Shown here: piece after piece, positions 8,559-17,412 of the stretch
Numbering within the stretch: position 1 is the first letter of the stretch
Layout of the letters: the number at the start of each line of letters is the position of its first letter
From: Clostridiales bacterium
Lineage (GTDB): Bacteria > Bacillota > Clostridia > Lachnospirales > Lachnospiraceae
Direction: 5' to 3'
Length of the DNA: 64,000 bases
Assembly: GCA_003343625.1 (NCBI GenBank)
Contig: QAKV01000008.1
Location: 5,316-69,315, forward strand
Made by a program: the position numbers and the translations under genes
Notes under the pieces: generated by a model
The model's database searches: none
What the model saw: the letters and a program-made list of their open reading frames with translations, nothing else
What the model was told of the DNA's origin: nothing

Positions 8559-9365
8559 TCACCGCTCCTCTTTCGTCAGGTATAAAATCGGGTAAGGGCG
8601 TAAACAGCGATATCCCAGCGTCTCCGCCAGATGCAGGCTGACTTCGTTGGCCGCATCCCAGGAGGGATAGAGGCCCCGCTTAAGGCAGTCCAGAATCAGG
8701 CGGGCGCTGCAGGCCCGGGCCAGCCCCAGACGGCGGCAGCTCTCCTTCGTGTCCACCTCAATTTCCAGCCCGCCCCGGTAAACGGTATAGGAGGAGGCCC
8801 CGCTGACCGCTTCCCCGGTCTTTTCCTCCACCGCTAAAAATCCGCCGCCGAAGCGGCTGTACTGCCCGTAATCCGAAAACTGGGAGACGAAATCCTTCGA
8901 CCATTCCTCCCCTTTCAGCCGTTCGAACCACTCGCGGTTCACCGGCCGGAGAGAAAAACCCGCCGGCAGCTGTCCCGCAAAACGTTTCAGCCTGCCCGTG
9001 TCGAAGCCGTCCCCTTTCTTTCCCATGGCATAGCGCGTCTGCCGTAAAAACCGCCCCGGGAACTGTTCCTCGATCAGCTCCCCCCAGCCCGCCGTTTTTG
9101 GCACCGCAAGGGCGAAACCCGATTTCATGCAGCCTTTCATCCGTTCCGTCAGCTCTTTTTGAGGCCGCCCGGCCGGAAAGAGGAAATCCCCCACCGAAAT
9201 CAGCGCGGATACCGCTTTGCTTTCCTGTCCGTCCTCTTCGAAAACGGCCCAGGCACTGCCCATGATCCCCTGCAGGCAGGAGGCGATGAGCGTATCTTCC
9301 CGCCCTTTATACAGAAGGGCAATCCGCTGCATCAGCCCCGTTTCCGTCACTTCTTCTGTTCTCAT
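8559..9365 (-). CDS. GNAT family N-acetyltransferase
   Basis: This 268-residue protein resembles the larger two-part GNAT acetyltransferases of Firmicutes. The N-terminal half is poorly conserved. The C-terminal half has a typical acetyl-CoA-binding segment (GGLEIEVDTKESCRRLGLA) followed by ACSARLILDCLKRGLYPSWDAANEVSLHLAETLGY, a pattern with a late Asn/Ser binding loop. It is the first gene of the operon that runs leftwards to metA. The substrate is unknown. Confidence 0.75.
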   Translation of the reverse strand: MRTEEVTETGLMQRIALLYKGREDTLIASCLQGIMGSAWAVFEEDGQESKAVSALISVGDFLFPAGRPQKELTERMKGCMKSGFALAVPKTAGWGELIEEQFPGRFLRQTRYAMGKKGDGFDTGRLKRFAGQLPAGFSLRPVNREWFERLKGEEWSKDFVSQFSDYGQYSRFGGGFLAVEEKTGEAVSGASSYTVYRGGLEIEVDTKESCRRLGLARACSARLILDCLKRGLYPSWDAANEVSLHLAETLGYRCLRPYPILYLTKEER

Positions 9366-9433
9366 TTCGTCCCGCCTTCCGTCAATGGTTTTGCCCGTTC
9401 ATTGATTATAGCATGGTTTATAACATAAATAAA

Positions 9434-9448
9434 GGGCTGCAAAAGCCC
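9434..9448 (-). terminator. Short terminator-like hairpin
   Basis: On the minus strand GGGCT-loop-AGCCC is followed by TTTATTT. It lies between the GH120 gene and the GNAT operon start and would block read-through from the xyloside island. Confidence 0.5.
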
Positions 9449-9472
9449 CGTCGCAGCTCCGGACGCCAAAAC

Positions 9473-9507
9473 GCCGTGAAATCACCTTCTGTCGATGATT
9501 TCACGGC
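9473..9507 (-). terminator. Hairpin downstream of the GH120 gene
   Basis: GCCGTGAAATCA pairs perfectly with TGATTTCACGGC across an 11-base loop, 70 bases past the GH120 stop codon. On the minus strand it is followed by GTTTTGG, so it may act as a terminator together with the hairpin at 9434-9448. Confidence 0.6.
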
Positions 9508-9576
9508 ATATATTACCGAACTTATTTTGTCGAAATACCCGCAATGAGAAGGAAAAATCGAATGCCTGACAATTGA

Positions 9577-11583
9577 TTAAAACAGCGGCTGCTGTAACTC
9601 CCTTTCGCTCTCAAACGGTCCGCTGGTAGGCGCAAGTCCTCGATGTATCCCAAAATAATCCACGTTCATCACGATATCGCTTCCATCCGGATTTTCAAAC
9701 CGCTGTTCCGGTTCAAAGGCTTCCCCTAAACTCTGGCTGGTTACCATTTGAGTATTGTTCTCGGACAGATACGAATACAGATTTGTGCGTAAATAAATTT
9801 GTCCTTCCTTCTTTATCAGTTCCCATTCTATTTCGTGCGTTGAATCAGTCACCGCTTTTTCTTGCTCGCAGGATTTTGCGCCGTTAAAGTAGAGATTTCC
9901 GGAAAAACAAACAGGAAGATGTTCATAATACTTGTCGTTATTATCCAAGTCCTCCATCTTCCATTCACCAAATTTCGAAAAATACTCCTGCTCGGAAGGA
10001 TACCCGTTATAGGGCATCGTTCCGCAGATCATATTATAGCGATTGATAGAGTCCGCCTTTGTTTCTTCTATATGATGTTGGATACTCTTTCGAATCGGCT
10101 TTTGCACAAAAATATTGTTAAAAAATTTCGCGTCTCCGTGTAGGATCGTCATAAATCCGGCGATCCTCGTCGTATGTTTTTCATGATACGGGGTGTATCT
10201 CGGAGTCGCATACTCCACTCCCCCATTGTCATCTCCATTGCCAACGTAAGTAAACGATCCGGCGATCAAATTGTGTGCCATAGCAAAGCCCTGCGTGCTC
10301 AATCTCGCTGAACAGTCGGAAAGCATCAAGTTATGATCAATCAAAGTAGGGCCGTGTGAAACTTCCACAAAAAGGTCCTCTCCCAATCCCAGCGGAGGGC
10401 AAATCTGAACGCCTTCCGGCGGCATATTATCGTGCAGGCAATTTTGCGTCACTCTCGTCCCCTGTGCCTGCCAGTCCAGCCAAATCCCTCTTGTACAAAA
10501 TTCTATATGATTTCGCCTAATCACAGTATCGACTGCCGCATGTAATTTAATTCCCGCAATTTCCGCTCCATGGATATCCTGTTTATTGTTAATGTGATGA
10601 ATATGATTGTGCTCAATCAAAGAAAACGCTCCCCCCATATGCCCAACAATTCCAGCCTGCCCGCAATGGTGAATTTCACATCTTCTGATAATATGGGAAC
10701 CGACTAGTTCCTTTCTCCATCCTTCATGATACGCCTGACACACCGCATCCCTCTCCGTTTGCGTCCCGTCCTTTAAATGTTGTCTGGTCCATTTATTTTC
10801 ATTCCCGGGTTGAAAATATTTTCCGAGGGAAATTCCGCAACATTTGGAATTGGATATCTCGCAGTCTTCAATCACCCACCCTTTAGACCAATGTGGTCCG
10901 ATGATCCCATCTTGATACGCCGTGGGCGGCGCCCATTGAGTCGCGGCCTGCTTCAGCACAAATCCTGAAACGGTAATATGCCCAATTCCTTTTCGGGACG
11001 GCCAAAAGCAGTTTCTCCTTACCGCAACTTCAACATTTTCCCGATTCGGATCCGCTCCATGAAAATTTGCATAGATAACTGTATCATCTCCATCCTGTTG
11101 TGTATACCACCGGTAAGCAGACCATTCCCTCTCCCAGGAATATGGGTTTTCCACAGGTTCAATCACACCGCCCAAACTCGTCGCTTCGTACATTTCTCTT
11201 CCATTGAGATAAACTTCTCCTGTGTGCAAGCGTTCTTCTGCAAACAACCAATCTCCCTCCACATAGGTTTGATAGGGATTGTAATCATTAAATGCGCTGT
11301 TTGGGATCCTGCAATAATAAACAGTATTCTGATAAAGCTTCCAGTTTTTTATCGGTTCCGAGCCAACGATCACAGCCTTTCCCCGTTGTTCCGATCGATA
11401 ATGGATCCTTCTCTCTTCTGTTCCTGCCCGCGCAGGATCTACGCACTCTCTGTAAATTCCTGGGGCAACAACGACCTCGTCGCCGGGACAGGCGATCTTT
11501 GCCGCCTCCGATATCGTCAAAAAGGGAAATTTCCGCGTCCCGTTTCCCCATCCGTTCGCTGACGCTGATACATATATTTTCAT
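9577..11583 (-). CDS. GH120 beta-xylosidase (right-handed parallel beta-helix)
   Basis: The 668-residue protein matches the GH120 family founder XylC of Thermoanaerobacterium saccharolyticum in many blocks, for example TVIYANFHGADPN, WAPPTAYQDGIIGPHWSKGW and EIAGIKLHAAVD. The GH120 nucleophile aspartate and acid/base glutamate correspond to D370 (GIWLDWQAQGTR) and E407 (FVEVSHGP). There is an insertion of about 14 residues between them compared with XylC. No signal peptide is present, so it should act in the cytoplasm on imported xylo-oligosaccharides. The ATG at 11583 follows AGGAGG. It is transcribed away from an AraC regulator, and the window's GH3 enzyme and sugar importer lie just beyond. 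The DNA is clearly AT-richer than the flanking operons. Confidence 0.9.
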   Translation of the reverse strand: MKIYVSASANGWGNGTRKFPFLTISEAAKIACPGDEVVVAPGIYRECVDPARAGTEERRIHYRSEQRGKAVIVGSEPIKNWKLYQNTVYYCRIPNSAFNDYNPYQTYVEGDWLFAEERLHTGEVYLNGREMYEATSLGGVIEPVENPYSWEREWSAYRWYTQQDGDDTVIYANFHGADPNRENVEVAVRRNCFWPSRKGIGHITVSGFVLKQAATQWAPPTAYQDGIIGPHWSKGWVIEDCEISNSKCCGISLGKYFQPGNENKWTRQHLKDGTQTERDAVCQAYHEGWRKELVGSHIIRRCEIHHCGQAGIVGHMGGAFSLIEHNHIHHINNKQDIHGAEIAGIKLHAAVDTVIRRNHIEFCTRGIWLDWQAQGTRVTQNCLHDNMPPEGVQICPPLGLGEDLFVEVSHGPTLIDHNLMLSDCSARLSTQGFAMAHNLIAGSFTYVGNGDDNGGVEYATPRYTPYHEKHTTRIAGFMTILHGDAKFFNNIFVQKPIRKSIQHHIEETKADSINRYNMICGTMPYNGYPSEQEYFSKFGEWKMEDLDNNDKYYEHLPVCFSGNLYFNGAKSCEQEKAVTDSTHEIEWELIKKEGQIYLRTNLYSYLSENNTQMVTSQSLGEAFEPEQRFENPDGSDIVMNVDYFGIHRGLAPTSGPFESERELQQPLF

Positions 11584-11668
11584 AAAGCACCTCCTGACAA
11601 TGTATTCTTGAATCCAACTACAAACTGTGCTAAACTTACTTATCATAATGATTTGGGCAGGTTCTGCG

Positions 11669-12502
11669 ATGAAACCTTTTTATGAAGCAATCGATCCGAA
11701 TTTAGCATTCCAGGTGGAAAAAGTTTACAATTTAAGTTTTCCGGCTCATTGGCATAAAGAATTTGAACTTTTCTTTCTTTGCTCGGGACATGTTACTGTC
11801 AATATCGAAAATCAGGTCCGTACTTTATCCGAAGGGGATTTAGTAGTTGTAAACTGCGACACCATCCATTATTATGATGAAAAAGACAACGATTCTGTAG
11901 CTATAATTATCATTTTTAATCCAGATGAAATCCTCGGCTTATACCAATGGTTGGAAAACGGCTATCAAGGCCCCTGTTTTTTGAAGAAGCAGGATTTTGA
12001 TCGAATTTCTCCCCATCTTCACAGACGGATAAAATCCCTGTTTTTAGAAACTGAGCAGGAATTTGTCAGGCAACAGCAATATTATAACTGGATGATTACC
12101 AGTAAAATTGTGGAACTGAGCGCATTGCTTCTGCGCCATTTTTCAAATTCTGCTTCTCCCGTTTCCGTAAAAAAAACCAGCGGTTCCATTCATGTTGTGA
12201 AATCCGCTATGACTTATATTCAGGAATATCATACTGAGCCTTTAACTCTTGAATCCGTATCCAATCACATGGGTTTTAATCCATATTACTTTTCAAAGCT
12301 ATTCAAAAAGTATGCCGGGCTCGGATTCAAAGATTATCTGAATCGCATCCGAATCGAACATGCCAATGCGCTGCTTGAAACAAGCGATGAAGAAATCGCA
12401 GCAATCGCTTATAAATGCGGGTTTAACAGTATTCGTACTTTTAACCGCATCTATAAATCTGTCTATAATCATTCTCCATCCCAGAAGAAACATCATCCAT
12501 AA
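11669..12502 (+). CDS. AraC family transcriptional regulator
   Basis: The N-terminal half is a cupin sugar-sensing domain (HWHKEFELFFLCSGH and GDLVVVNCDTIHYY). Residues from about 175 form the double helix-turn-helix AraC DNA-binding domain, with LTLESVSNHMGFNPYYFSKLFKKY and EEIAAIAYKCGFNSIRTFNRIYK segments. It is divergent from the GH120 gene across about 85 bases and convergent with the YitT gene, and is the only regulator in the island. It is therefore the likely activator of the GH120 gene and the importer/GH3 operon in response to xylosides. The start at 11669 (MKPFYEA) gives 277 residues; an in-frame ATG at 11648 is possible, and neither has a strong ribosome binding site. Confidence 0.88.
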   Translation: MKPFYEAIDPNLAFQVEKVYNLSFPAHWHKEFELFFLCSGHVTVNIENQVRTLSEGDLVVVNCDTIHYYDEKDNDSVAIIIIFNPDEILGLYQWLENGYQGPCFLKKQDFDRISPHLHRRIKSLFLETEQEFVRQQQYYNWMITSKIVELSALLLRHFSNSASPVSVKKTSGSIHVVKSAMTYIQEYHTEPLTLESVSNHMGFNPYYFSKLFKKYAGLGFKDYLNRIRIEHANALLETSDEEIAAIAYKCGFNSIRTFNRIYKSVYNHSPSQKKHHP

Positions 12503-12512
12503 CCCTTTCCTC

Positions 12513-13406
12513 TCAATGCGCCCTTTCATTATACGGGTTTGTAAAATCTTCCAATTTCCCGGTACTGAGCCCTTTGCCATACGCTGCGCTATAATTCCAT
12601 ACCCATGTTGTCGCATCCGGATCCGATTCATAAACCAGGTAACAGACCTTACTTACAGCCGCTTTATTGCACCCCAAAAAAAGTATATGAGCAGACTCAT
12701 TTCTTCTTATTCCCTGAACCTTCAACACTTTTCGTATCTTCTCTTCAATTTGTTTTTCCTTTTGCGATATAATAACCATCGCTTGTCCGGCATTTAGAGA
12801 TTCCATCATTTTATCGAGAATTGTACTTCCCACTGCAGTGCAGAGCACACCATATAGGACTGCATCAATTTGTCCAAATACGAAGGCTCCACTGAAGATA
12901 ACCACAGAATCTAAAAACAGCATTATGCTTCCAATGGACCAGTGCGGCTTTAATCTTTTCAACGTCAATGTAAGAAAATCTGTTCCTCCGCTGGAAGATC
13001 CCCTTCTATAAAAGAAAGATAGCCCAATGCCGCCGAACGCTCCACAGAATATGGCAGCCAGAATTTGATTCCCGTCATATTGAGGAAAATGCGGAAAAAT
13101 GTAATCTACAACAACAGAAAACAAAATCATTGATTTTACCGATTTTAAAAGAAATGATAATCCCAAATATCGGAAGGAAATCAGGATCATGGGAATGTTG
13201 ATCAGAATCGTCAAAGTCCCTATAGGAATATTCAAATAGTGATGGAGAATAAGCGCAGCTCCCGACACGCCTCCCGGTGCAAATCCGGCATTTGATGCAA
13301 ATGTATAAATAGAAACAGAATAAAAAATACTTCCTGTTATGTCATAAATCACGTCCTGGATAAAGTCCCGTTTTAAATAGATTAAAAATTTGTTCTTTCC
13401 ATCCAT
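12513..13406 (-). CDS. YitT family membrane protein
   Basis: The 297-residue protein has about five or six hydrophobic segments and the YitT (DUF161) signatures ASNAGFAPGGVSGAALILHH and RRGSSSGGTDFLTLTL. The C-terminal cytoplasmic domain (DUF2179-like) is divergent from the usual form. YitT proteins are widespread in Firmicutes and their substrate is unknown. It lies 15 bases after the GH3 gene and is probably the last gene of the importer operon, so a transport role linked to xyloside use is possible but unproven. Confidence 0.85.
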   Translation of the reverse strand: MDGKNKFLIYLKRDFIQDVIYDITGSIFYSVSIYTFASNAGFAPGGVSGAALILHHYLNIPIGTLTILINIPMILISFRYLGLSFLLKSVKSMILFSVVVDYIFPHFPQYDGNQILAAIFCGAFGGIGLSFFYRRGSSSGGTDFLTLTLKRLKPHWSIGSIMLFLDSVVIFSGAFVFGQIDAVLYGVLCTAVGSTILDKMMESLNAGQAMVIISQKEKQIEEKIRKVLKVQGIRRNESAHILFLGCNKAAVSKVCYLVYESDPDATTWVWNYSAAYGKGLSTGKLEDFTNPYNERAH

Positions 13407-13421
13407 AGTTCACCTCTCTCC

Positions 13422-15605
13422 TTATTCATCAAACCTAAAATTTACCTTCAGTAAATCTTCCTCTTTTGAGGAGGGACCTGCCATAATTATATAAGTAATA
13501 TTTTCCAGAATCCACCTCTCCTCCCTTTCTGAATAATACTGCAAGCATTCTTTTGAGAGAGCAATATGGACGCAACCCGTATGCCCTGGTTCCAAAAATA
13601 TCTTCGAAAATCCCTTCAATTCTTTCAGATGTCTTTCTACCGCAGATTCTGAATAGGCAACGTAAACCTGTACGATTTCTTCTCCTGCCCGCTCCCCAGT
13701 ATTCGTTACATCCACCGAAACTATAACATCATTTCCTTTTGTTTGTACAAACAGATTTTTATAGGAAAAAGATGTATAGCTCAAGCCATAGCCAAAAGGG
13801 TATGACGCCGTCTCTCCTCTTTTATCTACAAGGAAATATCCATGATAGAAATCATATTTTATTTCTTCCAGCCCTTGATGATAGAAAGGCAGTTGCTGAG
13901 CGGACGCGGGAATGGTCACCGGTAACTTTGCTGACGGGTTTACCACTCCAAACAAGATGCGCGCCAGTGCATTTCCCCCTTCCATCCCAGAATACCATTG
14001 AATCAGAATTGCTTTCACGTATTTTTCCCAGGAACTGGTTAAAACGATGCCTCCGCCCTGCAGGCAAACAATCGTATTGGCATTTGCTTCCGCGGCTGCT
14101 TCTATCATTTCTCTTTCCGCTCTATTTAACTCCAGACTGTCACGATCCCCTCCGCTTTGTCCTCCTGTCTCATCATACTCTCCCTCCTCTTCACAGGTTA
14201 GGCCAGCTATAACGATAACTGCATCCGCCCGCTGTGCATAATATTGAATCATATGCCGGCAGCTTCCATCTATATAACGGATTCCGACATGATTACCACA
14301 TATATTCTTCAGCCCTTCCAAAGGTGTCACAACATAATCCGGATATACTGCGCTGCTTCCCTTTTTGGTATCTCCAATATTAGGAATAACCGCTTTGGGA
14401 CCTACCACCAAAATGTTTCTGATTTCCGCAAGATTCAGCGGTAACAACTTATCTTCGTTTTTTAAAAGTACTGTCGATTTTTCTGATGCCTCTCTTGCCA
14501 GCAATGTATGTTCTTTACATCCCATTTTTTCAATGCCATAGTTCTCTTCAGAGCCAACCCCGGCAAATCTGATTTTCTGTCTCAGTATCCTTCTTACAGC
14601 ATCTTCAATCACGGCTTCCGAAACTTTTCCTTCTTTCACCGCTTTTACCAGTTTTTCTCCAAAAAACTGCGTCACATCCATTTCCATACACTGGCCGCCG
14701 TTTGCCGCTTCCACGGTATCTCTGATTCCCCACATAAAATCAGACATCACAAATCCCTGAAATCCCCATTCCTTTTTAAGAATATGATTCAGCAGATACC
14801 CGTTGTGGCCGCAGTATGTTCCACGAAATCGGTTATAGGCGCTCATAACACATGCCGCTCCTGCATCTACGCATCTTTTGAAATGCGGAAGATAGATTTC
14901 CCGTACCGTTCTTTCATCCGCCTCCACATTTACCCGAAACCGTACATTTTCCAAACTGTTAAAAGCAAAATGTTTCACGCAGGCCATCATGTGCTTTTGA
15001 ATTCCCCGGGTCAATGCCGCTCCCATCTCTCCCACCAGGCAGCTGTCTTCCCCATACGTTTCCTGTGCCCTTCCCCATGCCGGATGACGCAGAAGATTCA
15101 CGCATACCCCGGCCAAAAGGTTGGCTCCGCCAGAACGTCCTTCTATTCCCATGGCTTCACCGATCCTCTCTTCCAGTTCCACGTCAAAGGAAGCGCCTCT
15201 CGCTATTGAAACCGGAAATGCAGTGGAGTGGTATCCCATAACAATCCCCGTCGGACCGTCTGTAAATTTGATTCCGGGAATATCGAGTTCCAGGTCTTCT
15301 CCTGCATAATAAGGGGTAAAATTGTAGCGGGGCGGATTTACTCCTGCATGCTTGGGAAGGTTATCTCCCGACATCTGATATATTTTCTGCTCCAAAGTCA
15401 TTTCCTTCAGGATATTATCGATCAGGTTCTCGACTTCTTCATCCGCTTCCCGTGTAAGTTTCTGAAATCTTCCCCACTCTGTTTCAAGATGTTTCGGCGG
15501 TGTCTTTTCCAGTTCTTCTAATACGGCCTTATCAAATTTTTTTCGTTCCTCTTCGGAAAGACCATAATATTCATCTACATGAGAAATATCCGTATTGATA
15601 AACAT
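13422..15605 (-). CDS. Glycoside hydrolase family 3 beta-glycosidase
   Basis: This 727-residue enzyme has the GH3 architecture: a TIM-barrel domain with substrate-binding GIKFTDGPTG and the nucleophile aspartate D289 in GFVMSDFMWG, an alpha/beta sandwich from about residue 365 (KSTVLLKNEDKLLPLN), and a C-terminal fibronectin III-like domain (DVTNTGERAGEEIVQVYV). No signal peptide is seen, so it is cytoplasmic. GH3 members of this type cleave beta-glucosides or beta-xylosides. The neighbouring GH120 gene and importer favour short xylan-derived oligosaccharides. It follows the second permease gene by 10 bases. Confidence 0.92.
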   Translation of the reverse strand: MFINTDISHVDEYYGLSEEERKKFDKAVLEELEKTPPKHLETEWGRFQKLTREADEEVENLIDNILKEMTLEQKIYQMSGDNLPKHAGVNPPRYNFTPYYAGEDLELDIPGIKFTDGPTGIVMGYHSTAFPVSIARGASFDVELEERIGEAMGIEGRSGGANLLAGVCVNLLRHPAWGRAQETYGEDSCLVGEMGAALTRGIQKHMMACVKHFAFNSLENVRFRVNVEADERTVREIYLPHFKRCVDAGAACVMSAYNRFRGTYCGHNGYLLNHILKKEWGFQGFVMSDFMWGIRDTVEAANGGQCMEMDVTQFFGEKLVKAVKEGKVSEAVIEDAVRRILRQKIRFAGVGSEENYGIEKMGCKEHTLLAREASEKSTVLLKNEDKLLPLNLAEIRNILVVGPKAVIPNIGDTKKGSSAVYPDYVVTPLEGLKNICGNHVGIRYIDGSCRHMIQYYAQRADAVIVIAGLTCEEEGEYDETGGQSGGDRDSLELNRAEREMIEAAAEANANTIVCLQGGGIVLTSSWEKYVKAILIQWYSGMEGGNALARILFGVVNPSAKLPVTIPASAQQLPFYHQGLEEIKYDFYHGYFLVDKRGETASYPFGYGLSYTSFSYKNLFVQTKGNDVIVSVDVTNTGERAGEEIVQVYVAYSESAVERHLKELKGFSKIFLEPGHTGCVHIALSKECLQYYSEREERWILENITYIIMAGPSSKEEDLLKVNFRFDE

Positions 15606-15615
15606 AATTCTCCCT

Positions 15616-16446
15616 CTACTCCTTTACTGCCCCTACGGTCAATCCTCCCACGATCTGCTTTGAACAAAAGACGAAAATCAGCAGAATTGGAATAACGGAA
15701 AAGGTAACTCCCATATAAATCGCTCCATAATCTCTCGCATAAACCCCCTGCATGGTCTGTACCATCAGCGGCAATGTAAACTTTTCCGAGGACGTTAAAA
15801 GGATAAGCGGATACTCAAAGTTATTCCAGGTTTCTACAAAGGTAAATATCGCCATAGTGGCCGAAGCGGGCGCGACCAGCGGAAGGGCAATCCTGTGAAA
15901 TATTTTGAAATCATTGCATCCGTCTATCCTTGCGCATTCAATCAAGGCGTCCGGAAGATAGGCATCCATATATTGCTTTTCCCAGAAAGTTGTAGTAGTC
16001 GCTACGAGCGCAGGAAAGATCAGGGCCGGAAGCGAATTCAGTGTTTTCATCTCGCTCATCAGTTGATAATATCCGATAATGCCCAATCTCGGAGGTATCA
16101 TCATGCAGCACAGCAAAATTACAAATAGCTGCTTATTCCATCGAAATCTGTATTTTGAAAAGCCAAATGCTGTCAGTGAGCCAATATAAATATTTGCAGC
16201 CGTACTGATTCCGGCCACAATAAGACTGTTAAAAAATCCTCTCCAGATATGAATTGTGCCGGCCATTTTCAAATAATTTTCAATGAAATACTTTCCAGGA
16301 AGCATCGGCATTCGACTGGCCAAAGTAGCGTTATCATATGTACTTCCAATGATCAATAGATAAAATGGGATCACGCAAATAAAAAAAAGAATAATTAGCA
16401 CACAATATGTAATCACTTTTGCGCCACATCTTTTTCTTTTAATCAC
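15616..16446 (-). CDS. Carbohydrate ABC transporter permease, MalG/AraQ type
   Basis: The 276-residue inner-membrane protein has six predicted membrane spans and the permease EAA loop (ECARIDGCNDFKIFHRIALP), which docks on the ATPase. The N-terminal span pattern VLIILFFICVIPFYLLIIGS fits CUT1-family MalG homologues. Its start overlaps the end of the upstream permease by 8 bases. It forms the importer with the genes at 16439-17347 and 17413-18765. Confidence 0.93.
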   Translation of the reverse strand: MIKRKRCGAKVITYCVLIILFFICVIPFYLLIIGSTYDNATLASRMPMLPGKYFIENYLKMAGTIHIWRGFFNSLIVAGISTAANIYIGSLTAFGFSKYRFRWNKQLFVILLCCMMIPPRLGIIGYYQLMSEMKTLNSLPALIFPALVATTTTFWEKQYMDAYLPDALIECARIDGCNDFKIFHRIALPLVAPASATMAIFTFVETWNNFEYPLILLTSSEKFTLPLMVQTMQGVYARDYGAIYMGVTFSVIPILLIFVFCSKQIVGGLTVGAVKE

Positions 16447-17347
16447 GGGTTTCTTCCCCCCTTCCGGTAATCACCTTCATGAAAGCAAAAGAAAATACGA
16501 CAATTATAATGAAAATTCCCTGTGAGATCGCTGCGCCGTAGCCAAAATTATTATTTTTAAACGTGGTACGGAACATAAACATCGACATTGTAAAAAGAGC
16601 CTTCCCCGGGTTCCCTTCTACTCCGCCAAATGTATAGGGGATGTCAAATATCTGCAGCCCTCCGATTATCGATGTGACACAGGCAAAAACGATAATAGGA
16701 CGAAGCAGCGGCAATACGATTTTAAAAAAGATTTTTCCCCCGGATGCCCCGTCAATGCTGGCTGCCTCCAGCAACTCCGATGAGATCCCCTTGATGCCTG
16801 CGGTAAAAATGATCGTATAGTATCCAAAATATTGCCAGAAAATAATAAGAATCACTATAACCCTCGACCAGAAGGCGCTTCCTTTCCAATTATACGGCTC
16901 TTCTAAAATCTTCAAAGCGAGTAAAATTTTATTCGCTCCCCCTGATTGCCAGTCAAAAAGCAAGCTGAATAGCACTCCCAAAGAAACAGCTGTCACTAAA
17001 TTAGGGAAATAGTAAACCGTCTTAAAAATCTCACTTCCCCTGATCCACCGCTGATTGAGCAAAAAGGCCAATAGTAATCCAAAAGTCATCTGCAGCGAAG
17101 TGGAAATAAGCGCGATCAGCAACGTCGTTCCTATGGATCTCCAGAAAACTTCATCTGCCAATAACCTTTGATAATTCGCCAGTCCAACAGGAACTTTCTG
17201 CGTAAATCCATCCCACTCCACAAAGCTCAGGCTCAAGGTATACAGAATGGGGTATAAACTGAAAAGGCCAAAGCAGATGAAATACGGAGCTATAAAAAAA
17301 TATCCGTTTTTCTCCCTTCGATAATTGATTCTTTTTTTCGTTTTCAT
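16439..17347 (-). CDS. Carbohydrate ABC transporter permease, MalF type
   Basis: This 302-residue permease has six membrane spans and an EAA loop (EAASIDGASGGKIFFKIVLP). The extended N terminus with FIAPYFICFGLFSLYPILYT is typical of CUT1 MalF/UgpA homologues. It pairs with the downstream MalG-type permease. No ATPase gene is present anywhere in the island, so the importer probably uses a shared MsmK-like ATPase encoded elsewhere. Confidence 0.93.
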   Translation of the reverse strand: MKTKKRINYRREKNGYFFIAPYFICFGLFSLYPILYTLSLSFVEWDGFTQKVPVGLANYQRLLADEVFWRSIGTTLLIALISTSLQMTFGLLLAFLLNQRWIRGSEIFKTVYYFPNLVTAVSLGVLFSLLFDWQSGGANKILLALKILEEPYNWKGSAFWSRVIVILIIFWQYFGYYTIIFTAGIKGISSELLEAASIDGASGGKIFFKIVLPLLRPIIVFACVTSIIGGLQIFDIPYTFGGVEGNPGKALFTMSMFMFRTTFKNNNFGYGAAISQGIFIIIVVFSFAFMKVITGRGEETRD

Positions 17348-17412
17348 TGGTCACCTCCCTTCCGGAAGTATGGGCATTCGCCATACTTCCGGTCTGCTCC
17401 CGGCAGAAAACT

